From NCBI RefSeq assembly GCF_038005225.1, contig NZ_JBBOSU010000001.1:3894001-3958000 (forward strand): a DNA stretch of 64,000 bases, read 5' to 3'. The notes below the pieces were generated by a model that was given only the letters and a program-made list of their open reading frames with translations, did not search any database and had not been told where the DNA came from. The DNA comes from Solibacillus sp. FSL K6-1523 (GTDB lineage Bacteria; Bacillota; Bacilli; Bacillales_A; Planococcaceae). A program made the position numbers and the translations under genes. Shown in pieces: positions 8,720 through 18,083 of the stretch; the stretch's first letter is position 1, and the number at the start of each line of letters is the position of its first letter.

Positions 8720-9406
8720 TTACGACATAAATATTCGAATATTTACACGTTCATGTTGCATTTGTGACAGCTCAATTCCTGGTGATACAATACCGAAATC
8801 CTCTTTCGATAGTTGCATAATTTTGTCTACTGCCGCGTTTAATTCTGGTATGAAATTATGCGTAATTTTTTGTCCAGCTGTTTGTCCAAGAGGAATCGCA
8901 CGAACTGCATTTTGAATTTGACTAGAAATAGAAGAATACAAATAGTAGCGGATTGTATCCTGTTTTTCTACCGCAAGCCCATGAGCTACTATTGTAAATA
9001 CGATAGCTGGATGACCAAATGCATTCTTTTTCTTAATTTCCGCTCTGTATTGCGTGAGAATCGGTAGCTCGTATAGTGATTCAGTAAGTTTTAACATACG
9101 ATCACCAATCATTTGAGTCCCTTCTCGCGTCTCTCGCGGCAAGTTTTGGACCGTTAATAAGCGATCCAAGTGCCATATTTGTTCAATATCGCCTTCCGTA
9201 AGTGCTTCATAAACAAGGCGAGAAGCTAGCCCATCTGTATAGATGAGCTGCTCATGTAAATAAACTTTAAGCCATTGAAAAAATGACTCTTGATCATGTA
9301 CTTTATCTTCCTGTATATAGCTCTCCAAGCCAAAAGAATGGCTGAAAGCGCCTGTAGGAAGGTTCGAGTCGCATAGTTGAAACAAAGAGAGAATGTTATT
9401 AGTCAT
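8720..9406 (-). CDS. ureF: Urease accessory protein UreF
   Basis: All-helical UreF-family protein, 228 residues, which acts with UreD as the GTPase-activating/gating partner of UreG during urease maturation. The N-terminal [20 protein letters not shown] motif is diagnostic, and [15 protein letters not shown] near the C-terminus is also conserved. It overlaps the ureE end by eight bases (ATGACTAA), a classic coupling arrangement. The stop lies just outside the type I repeat that separates it from ureG. Confidence 0.94.
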   Translation of the reverse strand: MTNNILSLFQLCDSNLPTGAFSHSFGLESYIQEDKVHDQESFFQWLKVYLHEQLIYTDGLASRLVYEALTEGDIEQIWHLDRLLTVQNLPRETREGTQMIGDRMLKLTESLYELPILTQYRAEIKKKNAFGHPAIVFTIVAHGLAVEKQDTIRYYLYSSISSQIQNAVRAIPLGQTAGQKITHNFIPELNAAVDKIMQLSKEDFGIVSPGIELSQMQHERVNIRIFMS

Positions 9407-9854
9407 GACTATGGCCTATATGACGGAAGGCTTGTTTCACTTTTCGATCTTCTCGTTTATATGGAATTTCCATTTGTTGCAGTAATTCTTCAACTAAATA
9501 GTCATACTGAACTAACATATCATTGTCCTCAAATTGCGCAGGAAGATGGCGGTTACCTAATTGGTGAGCGATTGTCCCCATTTCCTTAATGTCTCTAGGA
9601 CTGATTACAATTAAATCATCTGAAAGTACATCAACGACGATCATATTTTTTTCATCCATGTATAAAACATCGCCTGCAACAAGATCTTTATGCTCTTTTA
9701 AGCGAATGCCCAGTTCATTACCGTGATCTGTTTTAACACGTTGAATTCGCTTCATTAAATGGGCGCTTTCCAAATAAACTTTTTCCATATGGCGTTTTTT
9801 TATTTCATTTGAATTCATTTGTTCAATGTTTGTGACAATTTTCTCTATTATCAA
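9399..9854 (-). CDS. ureE: Urease accessory metallochaperone UreE
   Basis: Nickel-binding chaperone of the urease system. I place the start at the TTG at 9852-9854, six bases after a GAGGTG ribosome site and eleven bases beyond the ureC stop, giving 151 residues; the frame extends farther upstream but that would overlap ureC without a ribosome site. It contains [18 protein letters not shown] (peptide-binding domain), [14 protein letters not shown], and GNRHLPAQ with the conserved nickel-site His region. The His-rich tail is short (GHSHD), unlike the long tail of Klebsiella UreE. Confidence 0.92.
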   Translation of the reverse strand: MIIEKIVTNIEQMNSNEIKKRHMEKVYLESAHLMKRIQRVKTDHGNELGIRLKEHKDLVAGDVLYMDEKNMIVVDVLSDDLIVISPRDIKEMGTIAHQLGNRHLPAQFEDNDMLVQYDYLVEELLQQMEIPYKREDRKVKQAFRHIGHSHD

Positions 9855-9864
9855 TATATTCACC

Positions 9865-11577
9865 TCAGAATAGGAAGTAACGCTGCCCCATAGGTACCGT
9901 ATCAACCGGGTCACATGTCAGCAACTCTCCATTTACTTTTACTTCGTATGTTTGCGGATCAACCGTAATATTAGGCGTTTCAGCATTTAATTTCATATCT
10001 TTTTTCGTAAGTGTTCGAATGCCACCAACTGGTAAAACTGTCTTTTGAAGTCCCAATTTTTCATGGACACCTGCATCATATGCTGCTTGAGAAATGAATG
10101 TAACAGAACTTTTCGCCAATGCTTTCCCAAATTGAGCGTACATTGGACGATAAATATAAGGCTGTGGTGTTGGGATAGATGCATTGCCATCACCCATCAA
10201 CCCAGTAACTGCAAGACCATTTTTTAGGACCATTTCTGGCTTCACACCGAAGAACTTCGGATTCCAAAGAACTAAATCGGCCATTTTTCCAACTTCAATA
10301 GAGCCTACATATTTCGAAATACCGTGCGTAATAGCTGGGTTAATCGTGTATTTAGCAACATAGCGCTTAGCTCGGTTGTTGTCAGCATATTGACTATCCC
10401 CTTCTAATGGCCCTCTTTGTTTCTTCATTTTATCGGCAACTTGCCATGTGCGTAACGTGACTTCCCCTACACGACCCATTGCTTGGGAATCGGAGCTCAC
10501 CATACTAAATACACCCATGTCATGAAGGATATCTTCCGCAGCAATTGTTTCTCTTCTAATTCGAGAATCAGCAAAAGCGATGTCTTCCGGTACAGAAGGA
10601 TTTAAATGATGGCAAACCATAACCATATCAAGGTGTTCATCAATTGTATTTACTGTATAAGGAAGCGTTGGATTCGTTGATGATGGTAAAATGTTCGAGT
10701 AACCCGCTGATTTGATTAGATCAGGTGCATGTCCTCCGCCCGCTCCTTCAGTATGGTACATATGAAGAACGCGATCTTTTACTGCTGCCATCGTATTTTC
10801 CATAAAGCCGCTTTCATTTAATGTATCTGCGTGTAATGCCACCTGAATATCGTATTCATCTGCAACTTGTAATGCATAGTCAAGAGATGAACCAGTAGCT
10901 CCCCAATCTTCATGGACTTTTAAACCGATGACACCTGCTTTTACTTGCTCGATTAAAGGTTCAACAGATGCGGCATGTCCTTTACCTGTAAAACCAATAT
11001 TAATCGGAAGACCTTCAGCCGCTTCTAACATGCGGTGAATATTCCACTCACCCGGTGTAACAGTAGTAGCCTTAGAACCTGCTGCAGGACCTGTTCCACC
11101 ACCGATTAATGTTGTTGTACCAGCTGTTAGTGCTACTTGTACTTGTTCTGGATTAATAAAGTGAACATGTGTATCGATTGCTCCAGCAGTTACAATTAGG
11201 CCTTCACCAGCAATGATTTCTGTTGATGTACCAATAATGAAATCTACATTATCTGTAATTAATGGATTACCGCCTTTACCAATGCCAAAAATCTTGCCAT
11301 CGCGAAGGGCTAAATCGGCTTTACAAATGCCTGTATAATCTAAAATAATGACGTTTGTTATAACTGTATCAGGTACACCATCTTCACGTGTTGCAAGTGG
11401 ATGTTGCCCCATACCATCACGAATAACTTTCCCGCCACCAAAGACTACCTCTTCTCCATATGAAGTGTAATCTTTTTCTATTTGAATAAATAACTCTGTA
11501 TCTGCAAGGCGGACAGAGTCACCTGTTGTTGGTCCGTACATTTCAGCGTATTGCTTTCGGGACATTCTAAAACTCAT
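9865..11577 (-). CDS. ureC: Urease catalytic subunit alpha
   Basis: Hydrolyses urea to ammonia and carbamate with a dinuclear nickel centre. The 570 residues match the family length. Visible active-site elements are HVHFI (His137, His139), the carbamylated lysine in GLKVHEDW (Lys220), [12 protein letters not shown], and the mobile flap region [20 protein letters not shown] with the catalytic His. It starts with overlap onto ureB (4 bases) and is followed by ureE. All key residues appear intact, so an active enzyme is expected. Confidence 0.97.
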   Translation of the reverse strand: MSFRMSRKQYAEMYGPTTGDSVRLADTELFIQIEKDYTSYGEEVVFGGGKVIRDGMGQHPLATREDGVPDTVITNVIILDYTGICKADLALRDGKIFGIGKGGNPLITDNVDFIIGTSTEIIAGEGLIVTAGAIDTHVHFINPEQVQVALTAGTTTLIGGGTGPAAGSKATTVTPGEWNIHRMLEAAEGLPINIGFTGKGHAASVEPLIEQVKAGVIGLKVHEDWGATGSSLDYALQVADEYDIQVALHADTLNESGFMENTMAAVKDRVLHMYHTEGAGGGHAPDLIKSAGYSNILPSSTNPTLPYTVNTIDEHLDMVMVCHHLNPSVPEDIAFADSRIRRETIAAEDILHDMGVFSMVSSDSQAMGRVGEVTLRTWQVADKMKKQRGPLEGDSQYADNNRAKRYVAKYTINPAITHGISKYVGSIEVGKMADLVLWNPKFFGVKPEMVLKNGLAVTGLMGDGNASIPTPQPYIYRPMYAQFGKALAKSSVTFISQAAYDAGVHEKLGLQKTVLPVGGIRTLTKKDMKLNAETPNITVDPQTYEVKVNGELLTCDPVDTVPMGQRYFLF

Positions 11578-11897
11578 ACTTCATCCCCACTTTCTAATTT
11601 ACCGTCGACTTTATTGTTGAATCCATAAATACGACGTTCTCCAGCAAAATCAATTAGCTGTATTTCTTTTTCATCTCCTGGTTCAAAACGAACAGCTGCT
11701 CCGGCTGGTACATTTAAACGCTTACCGTAAGCTTCTTTTCTATCAAATTGGAGTGCATCATTTACTTCATAAAAATGAAAATGTGATCCTACCTGGATTG
11801 GGCGGTCACCTGTATTTGTAACTGAGATAGTAGAAACAACACTACCCTCGTTACAAATAATGTCTTCTTCTTTTAAAATATATTCACCTGGTAACAC
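11574..11897 (-). CDS. ureB: Urease subunit beta
   Basis: Structural subunit of the (alpha beta gamma)3 urease, 107 residues. The family pattern is clear: MLPGEYIL near the start, [19 protein letters not shown] in the middle and [21 protein letters not shown]. It begins 17 bases after ureA behind a GGAGGG-type ribosome site and overlaps ureC. It is a separate gene, not fused to ureA as in Helicobacter. Confidence 0.97.
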   Translation of the reverse strand: MLPGEYILKEEDIICNEGSVVSTISVTNTGDRPIQVGSHFHFYEVNDALQFDRKEAYGKRLNVPAGAAVRFEPGDEKEIQLIDFAGERRIYGFNNKVDGKLESGDEV

Positions 11898-11914
11898 TTA
11901 GCGATCCCTCCTAT

Positions 11915-12217
11915 TTATCGTATTGGGCTATGAACCGTCACCAATTTCGTCCCATCTGGGAAAGTAGCTTCAACCTGAATATCATTAATCATTGCAGGTA
12001 TACCTTCCATCACATCATCTTGCGTCAAAATAGAAGCTCCATATTCCATTAGTTCGGCAACAGTTTTTCCGTCCCTTGCCCCTTCCATTACCTCATATGT
12101 GATGAGGGCGACAGCTTCTGGATGGTTTAACTTTAATCCTCTGTCTTTCCGGCGTCTTGCAAGGTCTGCTGCAACCACTATCATTAGCTTATCAATTTCT
12201 CGCGGCAATAAATGCAT
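11915..12217 (-). CDS. ureA: Urease subunit gamma
   Basis: Smallest urease subunit and first gene of the operon; 100 residues, exactly the family length. It has the canonical start [11 protein letters not shown], then [19 protein letters not shown] and the end [14 protein letters not shown]. The ribosome site TAGGAGGAA precedes the ATG. Transcription probably comes from the promoter noted at 12362-12390. Confidence 0.97.
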   Translation of the reverse strand: MHLLPREIDKLMIVVAADLARRRKDRGLKLNHPEAVALITYEVMEGARDGKTVAELMEYGASILTQDDVMEGIPAMINDIQVEATFPDGTKLVTVHSPIR

Positions 12218-12361
12218 AGTTCGTTCCTCCTACTAAATTTCAAAATAAAATTCTTTACATTTGGAAGAAAGGGGGTTTTATTTACCGAAACAAATAAATT
12301 AACCTTTACTTATCCTCTCTAAAAGCCCAATACTTTAACCTTCCTATAGAATTTTAACACA

Positions 12362-12390
12362 AGTATAAATGAAGGAAAAGTTTAACGCAA
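12362..12390 (-). promoter_or_regulatory. Probable urease operon promoter
   Basis: On the minus strand TTGCGT (12385-12390), a 17-base spacer and TATACT (12362-12367) form a good sigma-A-type promoter about 145 bases upstream of ureA. A second weaker possibility begins with TTGACT near 12430. The 12218-12660 gap otherwise holds only AT-rich sequence; I could not identify an exact TnrA/GlnR or CodY site. Confidence 0.55.
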
Positions 12391-12666
12391 TGTACAGAAT
12401 TTTGATATTAAAGCTTTTATTATAGTCAAGAAGTTACATATAATCCTCCACTAATTTTCCATTTTTAAACTGTCAAAAATCTACTTACACATGTATGAAA
12501 TCCACTTGTTATATACAACTTTTACTATGGTCCTTTTTAGTCATTTTTATAAAATAATAAAAATCCCTTGAAAATCCCCTACAAAGCTAGCATGCCCACT
12601 GTTACATGTTTATAGTATTAACTCATCCAAATTTGTTAAGAATAACAAAAGAGGAGGTGTGACACT

Positions 12667-12825
12667 ATGGCTCAAGAAATTCTTTGTGAAGTGAATAACT
12701 GTACGCATTGGGGTACAGGTAACAAATGCACAGCAGAGGCTATTTATGTTGTTAGTCAAAAAGGAGACTCTGCATCCAATAGCGAAGAAACAGATTGTAA
12801 AACATTTACTCCAACAGAGCACTAA
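12667..12825 (+). CDS. Small Cys-rich DUF1540-type protein
   Basis: A 52-residue protein starting MAQEILCEVNNCTHWG and ending TDCKTFTPTEH. The pattern CEVNNC, NKCTAEAIYV and a late TDCKTF matches the DUF1540 family of four-Cys proteins of unknown function, common in Firmicutes and presumably metal-binding. A strong ribosome site GAGGAGGTG lies eight bases before the ATG and a hairpin terminator follows, so it is a stand-alone gene. Confidence 0.85.
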   Translation: MAQEILCEVNNCTHWGTGNKCTAEAIYVVSQKGDSASNSEETDCKTFTPTEH

Positions 12826-12832
12826 CCTTCTT

Positions 12833-12862
12833 AGGGTAATCATAATTATGGTTACCCTTTTT
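12833..12862 (+). terminator. Terminator of the DUF1540 gene
   Basis: Inverted repeat AGGGTAA...TTACCCT around an AT loop, followed by TTTTTT, eight bases after the stop. Confidence 0.8.
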
Positions 12863-12940
12863 TAGCATTTTAGTAACAAAGGAATTTTGATAAAGAAGTT
12901 ATTTTAAGTACAAAACATTTCAGAACATTAACTGCAATAC

Positions 12941-12992
12941 AAAAAAACTGTGCTGAATCGTCCAATGAAAATTGGTTTTTCGGCACAGCTAT
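12941..12992. repeat. Hairpin repeat R1 (rlmCD-terminator family)
   Basis: CTGTGCTGAATCG pairs imperfectly with TTTTTCGGCACAG, with an inner CCAAT/ATTGG stem and T-runs on both sides. It is one of seven related hairpins. It lies between the plus-strand DUF1540 gene and minus-strand DUF2165 gene; no rlmCD relic is visible here. Confidence 0.75.
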
Positions 12993-13024
12993 GTTTTTTC
13001 TCACATAGTGAAAAGTATTTTTTT

Positions 13025-13162
13025 GAGCTCGCTCACTAGGGATGTTAGCCTAAGTTCGTCGCGTCCATGCGACAACGGCTAACTGACCTGCATCACGCAG
13101 ACCTCCTTAAAAATCTGTGACATCCACCGGGGCCTTAACTTGATTTTGCTGAATCAAGTTAA
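13025..13162. repeat. Type I multi-hairpin repeat, copy C (inverted, partial)
   Basis: Reverse-orientation copy beginning GAGCTCGCTC and ending at a CAGC..TTAACTTGATT-type boundary. It includes AAAAATCTGTGACATCC and an extra module also seen in copy B: GTTAGCC...GGCTAAC (13044-13050/13077-13083) enclosing GTCGC...GCGAC (13058-13062/13069-13073). The CAATTACGCC hairpin is missing. Its end overlaps the last codons of the DUF2165 gene. Confidence 0.8.
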
Positions 13163-13657
13163 ATCTTCATCCTTTAATGCCAATAAGATAGCAAATCCAA
13201 TCCACACAATCGTAATATCCATTGCCGTCTCTTTGCCATTCCAAATTTGAGATTGCCACATTGCAAACCATTCGCTACCAATTACGATAAAGCCTAAATA
13301 CCAAATCGCAAAGCCAAGCATAAATGCATAAAATCCAAATGATTTAGCTCGGTTAAATTGACTTCCCGTTGCTCGAATATTTTTTAACATATGATATACA
13401 CCGATGAAAGCAAGTAAACTAAAAGTCCCCTCTGCTATAATTAATCCCCAATAGGCAATCGTATATAGAGTCGAGCTTTCAATCGCACGCCACATTAAGG
13501 CATTTCCTTCAAAAGTTGTATCCATTGATAGTACATGATGCACAAATTCATAATTTGAATTATAATCCATTAAATTTCCCGCGAATACAAATAGCCCAAA
13601 GAGCCCCGCAAGTAATAGTACAACTATTTTTAACAATCTCAACGCAATCGTATTCAT
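13154..13657 (-). CDS. Predicted small membrane protein, DUF2165-like
   Basis: A 167-residue protein with four probable membrane segments (about 8-27, 62-85, 105-125 and 145-160). The arrangement, with ALMWRAIESSTLYTIAYWGL and FIVIGSEWFAMWQSQIWNG, matches DUF2165, a family of unknown function. Its last codons and TGA stop are supplied by the boundary of the adjacent type I repeat, so the C-terminus may have been altered by repeat insertion. No operon partner was seen. Confidence 0.78.
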   Translation of the reverse strand: MNTIALRLLKIVVLLLAGLFGLFVFAGNLMDYNSNYEFVHHVLSMDTTFEGNALMWRAIESSTLYTIAYWGLIIAEGTFSLLAFIGVYHMLKNIRATGSQFNRAKSFGFYAFMLGFAIWYLGFIVIGSEWFAMWQSQIWNGKETAMDITIVWIGFAILLALKDEDLT

Positions 13658-13817
13658 ATAATACCACCTTCCGTAATGATTTTTTACCGATGTAAGCTAT
13701 CCAAATTTCAGATTTCCAAAGATCCTTAAAATTCTCCGCAAAACTCTTCTTGAAAAATTGCTTAGCTTTTTTAATCCTTTCATTAGTTTTACCTTTAATG
13801 CTTAGGATTTAAACCAA

Positions 13818-13860
13818 TAAAAAAAAGAACGAACTCCATCATTGGGAACTCGCTCTTTTT
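13818..13860 (-). terminator. Terminator of the ASCH gene
   Basis: On the minus strand GAGCGAGTTCC pairs (with G-U pairs) with GGAGTTCGTTC and ends in a T-run, directly after the stop at 13872. Confidence 0.7.
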
Positions 13861-13871
13861 CATAATGCTAT

Positions 13872-14228
13872 TTATTTTAAGTACTTTATTGTAATCGCCA
13901 ATGCGCCCCATCGTTTTTCTTGTTCAGGTGTATAAATTTCATAGGTTCCTTCTACCATTTCCTTCATAGACCAACCTTCACAATCAAAATCTTGAAACAG
14001 AATATTTTCATACATCTCTTCAAATGTATCGTACTTCCTCAAATTTATAACGTGTACTTGTAATGCTTCATTTTGTTCAGGTACTTTTATGAATTCAATT
14101 GTATCCCCTATTTTAATTGCTCTCCTCTTCTCATCGTTTAAACGTACCTCAACCGTCTTTTTGCCTTCTTTAATTGCGTTAAAATATTCTCCGTATAGCC
14201 CCATTTGATGTACGATTACATTCCCCAA
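13872..14228 (-). CDS. ASCH-domain protein
   Basis: A 118-residue protein fitting the ASCH fold (PUA-related, proposed RNA-binding; some members are nucleases or N4-acetylcytidine hydrolases). The N-terminal MGLYGEYFNAIKEGKKTVEV is followed by RLNDEKRRAIKIGDTIEF, the conserved K...VE.R...R.IK.GD pattern, and WGALAITIKYL closes the barrel. The exact activity is unknown. It is monocistronic with its own terminator. Confidence 0.8.
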   Translation of the reverse strand: MGNVIVHQMGLYGEYFNAIKEGKKTVEVRLNDEKRRAIKIGDTIEFIKVPEQNEALQVHVINLRKYDTFEEMYENILFQDFDCEGWSMKEMVEGTYEIYTPEQEKRWGALAITIKYLK

Positions 14229-14315
14229 CTCCCTACATTATGTAAGTCTTTATTAATCTTTTTAACAGATGAATAAATGAACTCCCTCTGGAAATTCGCT
14301 TTTTTCGTCCATCGT

Positions 14316-15065
14316 TTATTTAAGCATTAGTGATATCGAATCGGACTCCTGCTTCACAATAATATCTTGTTGTTCCATTTTGCCGTCTGTATATTTTACA
14401 ATTGCACTGATGATTATGTCATCCTCTACTACCCAATCATCATGCGGAAGTGCGAGTGAATAGGCATATTGATTTTGTTCATTATACGGAACTGTGTAGG
14501 TTTTACCGATTTCCTTTATTCCCTGATATATATCTGAACTAGGCTCACGGGTAAGAATATAGATTTTGTCTAATACTAACTGGTCTCTGTTATTCTTCTC
14601 TTCTATTGTAAGAGTAACATCCTCTATAAACTTCCCTTTGTTCATCGTATAAGTAATGGATTCGATGTTTTCTCCAGTTAGTTTTAACATAACATTTGTA
14701 AAAATGAAATTAGCACCGTCTCCCCCTACACCACTTAAACCATTTAGTCGATTTTCAGTTGCTAATTCGAATATAGCTTTTTCCTCTGAAAGATTAGCAT
14801 AGTTCTGAGCATCATCATTGCGGTCTGCATAAGCTGTAAATGTAAAATTTGCGGCTTGCAGGTCCCCACTGTTTTTGAAAAAAGGAATGCCAATTATCAT
14901 TAACATAACGATTCCAAATGCACACGCAACAGAAATCCAACTTTTAAAATAAAATTGCTTCTTTTTCGCCATTTCCACGTTTTTGCAGTTCGCTTTCACA
15001 CGGTCTTCCATTGCTTTTGACATTTCAATCGATTTAACGGCAGCTTTCATTTTACCTGAGTCCAT
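14316..15065 (-). CDS. Membrane-anchored anti-sigma-like protein
   Basis: About 249 residues from the ATG at 15065, which lies seven bases after GAGGAG (an upstream ATG lacks a ribosome site). There is a short cytoplasmic N-terminus, one membrane segment (SVACAFGIVMLMIIGIPF) and an extracellular domain of about 190 residues rich in beta-type sequence. It overlaps the 3' end of the preceding sigma gene by 14 bases, the usual sigma/anti-sigma pairing. It is related in layout to DUF4179 proteins, but I cannot assign a family confidently. Confidence 0.65.
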   Translation of the reverse strand: MDSGKMKAAVKSIEMSKAMEDRVKANCKNVEMAKKKQFYFKSWISVACAFGIVMLMIIGIPFFKNSGDLQAANFTFTAYADRNDDAQNYANLSEEKAIFELATENRLNGLSGVGGDGANFIFTNVMLKLTGENIESITYTMNKGKFIEDVTLTIEEKNNRDQLVLDKIYILTREPSSDIYQGIKEIGKTYTVPYNEQNQYAYSLALPHDDWVVEDDIIISAIVKYTDGKMEQQDIIVKQESDSISLMLK

Positions 15066-15552
15066 ATTCATTCTCCTCTTCATATCGACCTCGAATCAGT
15101 TCTCTCCCACGCTGTAATCGTTTTTTTACAGCTGAGGAAGTAATGCTAAGAATTTTTGCGATTTCATCTACTTTGTAACCCTCGACATAATATAGTAATA
15201 GTACAAACTTATGTTTATCTGTTAATTTCATCAAATCATCAAGCAAACCATAGTTTTCTTCATCCTGACAATATAGCTGCAATTCACTAATATCCATATG
15301 CTTCCGAATAAAATTATACCTTCTCATATTTTTACAGCGGTTCGTAGTAATCGTAATTAACCATGCTTTCTCATGTTCATAGTCATTAAATATCGGGGAT
15401 TTCGTTAAATATTTTATGAATGTGTCTTGTACAACATCCTCTGCATCCTGTTCATTACACAGAATAACGAGACATAGTCTAAATAACATATTTCCATATG
15501 TATCAACAACTCGTTCTATATTTCGTTCCGGCGACCAAACTAATTGTTGCAC
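15052..15552 (-). CDS. ECF-type RNA polymerase sigma factor
   Basis: Group IV sigma factor, 166 residues. Region 2 includes NMLFRLCLVILCNEQDAEDV, VQDTFIKY and EKAWLITITTNRCKN. Region 4 reads LLYYVEGYKVDEIAKILSI and VKKRLQRGRELI. The start is a GTG at 15552, ten bases after GAGGAG. It should direct transcription of a small regulon and be held by the membrane protein encoded next. The inducing signal is unknown. Confidence 0.88.
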   Translation of the reverse strand: MQQLVWSPERNIERVVDTYGNMLFRLCLVILCNEQDAEDVVQDTFIKYLTKSPIFNDYEHEKAWLITITTNRCKNMRRYNFIRKHMDISELQLYCQDEENYGLLDDLMKLTDKHKFVLLLYYVEGYKVDEIAKILSITSSAVKKRLQRGRELIRGRYEEENEYGLR

Positions 15553-15871
15553 CTTCCATCAACTCCTCTCACTAATAACACACTTGAAATTCCCATTTGG
15601 TGAGGTTTTATGTAAAATAATTTTATTACGCTTTAATGCGGTTACCTTTGGAAATTTAATTCCAAAATATAGTCATGCTTAAATCAATTTGATAAACTTA
15701 AAGTAAATAGCGAAAACTCTTATCATGGCTAGTCTCATTAACAATTACGATATTTAAATTTTCGCTTTTATTTTACACCACATTGTTAATTTATTGAATT
15801 TCTAGAAAACTACGCTTTAATCTTTAAGATACATTTCACTAGAGAACTAACGAGGTAAAGGAGAATTTAAT
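15553..15871. promoter_or_regulatory. Divergent intergenic region, sigma gene / CbrC-like gene
   Basis: About 320 AT-rich bases with no open frame of note. It must contain the promoters of both flanking operons; I see no convincing ECF autoregulatory -35/-10 pair. A GAGGTAAAGGAG ribosome site precedes the ATG at 15872. Confidence 0.3.
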
Positions 15872-16417
15872 ATGTGTAAAAAAACACTTGAAGAATTAGA
15901 ATTAACATTACCTAAATTTAAGTATTTAGAGAATCCCATTAAATCGGGTATTTTTAAAATTGATAAAAAAGTAGTTTGTGATTGTTGTGAACAAGAAGTG
16001 GAAGTTTACATTGAAAGTGGACTATATGCGATTGCATCTGTCGAGTATCTTTGCCCAAATTGTATAAGTAGTGGGAAAGCAGCGAAAAAGTATGATGGTA
16101 CATTTCAATCCGATTTATTTAATGATGAGCAAGTAGTAGATGAGTCATTTGTAGATGAAATTTTACATCGAACACCAGGTTATGTGAGCTGGCAAGGGAA
16201 TGACTGGTTTGCACATTGTACGGATTATTGTAAGTTTATTGGCTATGTAGGTTGGGCGGAGTTAGTTGAAAGAGGGATTGATAGTGAAATAGAAAACTTC
16301 ACTGAAATGACGTTAGAAGATTTAAAGCTCTATTTAACAAATGACGGTGATTTACAAGGTTATTTATTCCAATGTTTAGAATGCGGGAAATATTGCTTAT
16401 ATGCAGATTGTGCATAA
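15872..16417 (+). CDS. CbrC (UPF0167)-family protein
   Basis: A 181-residue protein with LPKFKYLENPIKSGIF at the start, the CDCCEQ and CPNCI Cys pairs, then TPGYVSWQGNDWFAHCTDYC and a final CLECGKY. These are hallmarks of the CbrC family (E. coli CbrC is linked to colicin E2 tolerance). Zinc binding by the Cys pairs is likely. It is the first of four plus-strand genes that together resemble an immunity-gene cluster. Confidence 0.8.
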   Translation: MCKKTLEELELTLPKFKYLENPIKSGIFKIDKKVVCDCCEQEVEVYIESGLYAIASVEYLCPNCISSGKAAKKYDGTFQSDLFNDEQVVDESFVDEILHRTPGYVSWQGNDWFAHCTDYCKFIGYVGWAELVERGIDSEIENFTEMTLEDLKLYLTNDGDLQGYLFQCLECGKYCLYADCA

Positions 16418-16440
16418 ATTATTTAAAGGGAGCTATACAT

Positions 16441-17487
16441 ATGTTTGATAAGAAACTCGTAACAGCGATAAAAAATAATGATATAACGATTCTAGAAAAT
16501 TACAAATCAAATGGTTGGAATATTAATGAAAAAATCCGTTGTTATGAAGCAGACTATACTCCTGAATTACCACTAATATTTGCTATTGATAGTAAAGCAA
16601 CAAAAGCCGTTCGTTGGTTCGTGGAGCATGGGGCAAACTTAAATGACAAAGGTTGCCCTGCATTTGTAGCAGCTGTGCAACATTTAAGTGAATCGGATGT
16701 AAAATATTTAGTGGAGCATGGGGCAAAAATTCATTTGCATAATCATCTAAAAACAAATGCTTATGATGCAGCCGTTCATAGTAGGCAATTCAATAAGTTA
16801 GAACTCGTCAAATCATTTGGGCTTTCCGTTGAAAAATATGGTGGCTCTGCATTTAGAAACGTTGTATCTAAATTCAATAAAAAGGCAGTTGATTTCTTTC
16901 TTGAAAATCAGGTAGATATTAATTACAACGAGCCTAATATGGTTTTTCCGTGGGGACCGACGCCACTTGAAGTAGCCATTAGATATAATCATTCTTCAGA
17001 TTTAGTGACGCATTTAATAGAGCACGGTGCTGATTTTAAGAAGCCTAATAAAAATGGCGAACGCCCCTATACAGTTGCTGTTATAGAAAATAAAGTAGCA
17101 ATTGCAGAGCATTTAAAATCGCTAGAGCCTGATGAATATCATAATTTAGAAAATAAATTGTACGAATTAAGAAAGGCCAATATGTCTGCAGAAATGATTT
17201 CCTTTCTTCAAAGCGATCAATTAAATGTCAAACTTCCCGAAAATGATCTTCACATTTCATTCATTGAGTTTCTACCAGCAATAAATACTTTTTCATATCA
17301 AATAAAGAGGAAAAAGTTTATTCAAATAAGCAAAGTTATAGATAATTATTCCGATTTATTAATTCTTTGGCATCCATCTAAAAGGAAACTGTATTTTTAT
17401 GATGTCGAACATTTAGAGTTACACGAAATTGGATCATTCAAACAGTTCATTACAGACCCGTACAAAGCAATTGACAATTATTTTTAG
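16441..17487 (+). CDS. Ankyrin-repeat protein
   Basis: The start is the ATG at 16441 behind AAAGGGAG; the frame extends upstream into the CbrC-like gene but without support. It has 348 residues. Ankyrin repeats span about residues 1-230, for example VEHGANLNDKGCPAFVAAV, VEHGAKIHLHNH, TPLEVAIRYNHS and IEHGADFKKPNKNG. The C-terminal 80 residues, ending in DLLILWHPSKRKLYFYDVEH, look like a separate small domain, perhaps SMI1/KNR4-like. Such proteins often act as toxin-immunity or protein-binding factors; no direct evidence for a partner. Confidence 0.75.
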   Translation: MFDKKLVTAIKNNDITILENYKSNGWNINEKIRCYEADYTPELPLIFAIDSKATKAVRWFVEHGANLNDKGCPAFVAAVQHLSESDVKYLVEHGAKIHLHNHLKTNAYDAAVHSRQFNKLELVKSFGLSVEKYGGSAFRNVVSKFNKKAVDFFLENQVDINYNEPNMVFPWGPTPLEVAIRYNHSSDLVTHLIEHGADFKKPNKNGERPYTVAVIENKVAIAEHLKSLEPDEYHNLENKLYELRKANMSAEMISFLQSDQLNVKLPENDLHISFIEFLPAINTFSYQIKRKKFIQISKVIDNYSDLLILWHPSKRKLYFYDVEHLELHEIGSFKQFITDPYKAIDNYF

Positions 17488-17529
17488 TTATAAAAGAAGT
17501 AAAGAATTTTTGAATGGAGCTGAGATTCT

Positions 17530-18075
17530 ATGGAAGAAATTAATTCTAAAACAATTCATCTAGAGGATTTTGACATCGATGAGGACTTTTTAGAAGGTGA
17601 GATTTTATTAAATGAATGGAATGCTTTTTTTAATAAAGAGAATGCCATCTGTTTATCCATAATGCTTGAAGAAAATATTAATTTTGAAGATTTATTACCT
17701 GAACATTTGAATGGTTATAACTATATCCATCAAAATCAAACGAACATGCTGCATGCCATTTTGAATGAACTTCTGAATCAATATCCTAACATGCAAGCGC
17801 AATACGGCTATGACGAAGATGAAAAAAACGAATATATGCCCGATGTTTCACGTATTCAAGATTTCGCATCCTTACTTTCACCATTAACAATGTATATTTT
17901 GGATGTATCAAAAGATGACCACCCATATATCGGTTGTATCTTTTCTTGTACATGGGATGACGAACATGCTTTTGGCGCCATGCTTTACAAAGACCGCATT
18001 GTTGAAATCGGTGGAGCAGACACAGCTTTTTTATCGTGGATAGCACAAAATGATTTAGAAAAACACGAACAATAA
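17530..18075 (+). CDS. Acidic protein, possibly DUF6985-like
   Basis: A 181-residue acidic cytoplasmic protein with no signal or membrane segment. The C-terminal segment YIGCIFSCTWDDEHAFGAML followed by VEIGGADTAFLSWI resembles the DUF6985-type domain of small immunity-like proteins, from memory. The ribosome site TGGAGCTGAG lies before the ATG. It is nine bases upstream of the next gene and 42 bases after the ankyrin gene, consistent with one operon. Function unknown. Confidence 0.6.
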   Translation: MEEINSKTIHLEDFDIDEDFLEGEILLNEWNAFFNKENAICLSIMLEENINFEDLLPEHLNGYNYIHQNQTNMLHAILNELLNQYPNMQAQYGYDEDEKNEYMPDVSRIQDFASLLSPLTMYILDVSKDDHPYIGCIFSCTWDDEHAFGAMLYKDRIVEIGGADTAFLSWIAQNDLEKHEQ

Positions 18076-18083
18076 AGGATGGG

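Noticed and set aside
8715-8915. Plus-strand open frame opposite ureF
   Set aside because: No ribosome site, no family, and it lies wholly antisense to a well-supported gene; similar antisense frames opposite nikC, ureC, the MFS gene and the opp genes were rejected for the same reason.
12218-12609. TnrA/GlnR site before the urease operon
   Set aside because: TGTCAAAAATCTACTTACA and TGTTAAAATTCTATAGG were examined, but neither fits TGTNA-N7-TNACA spacing.
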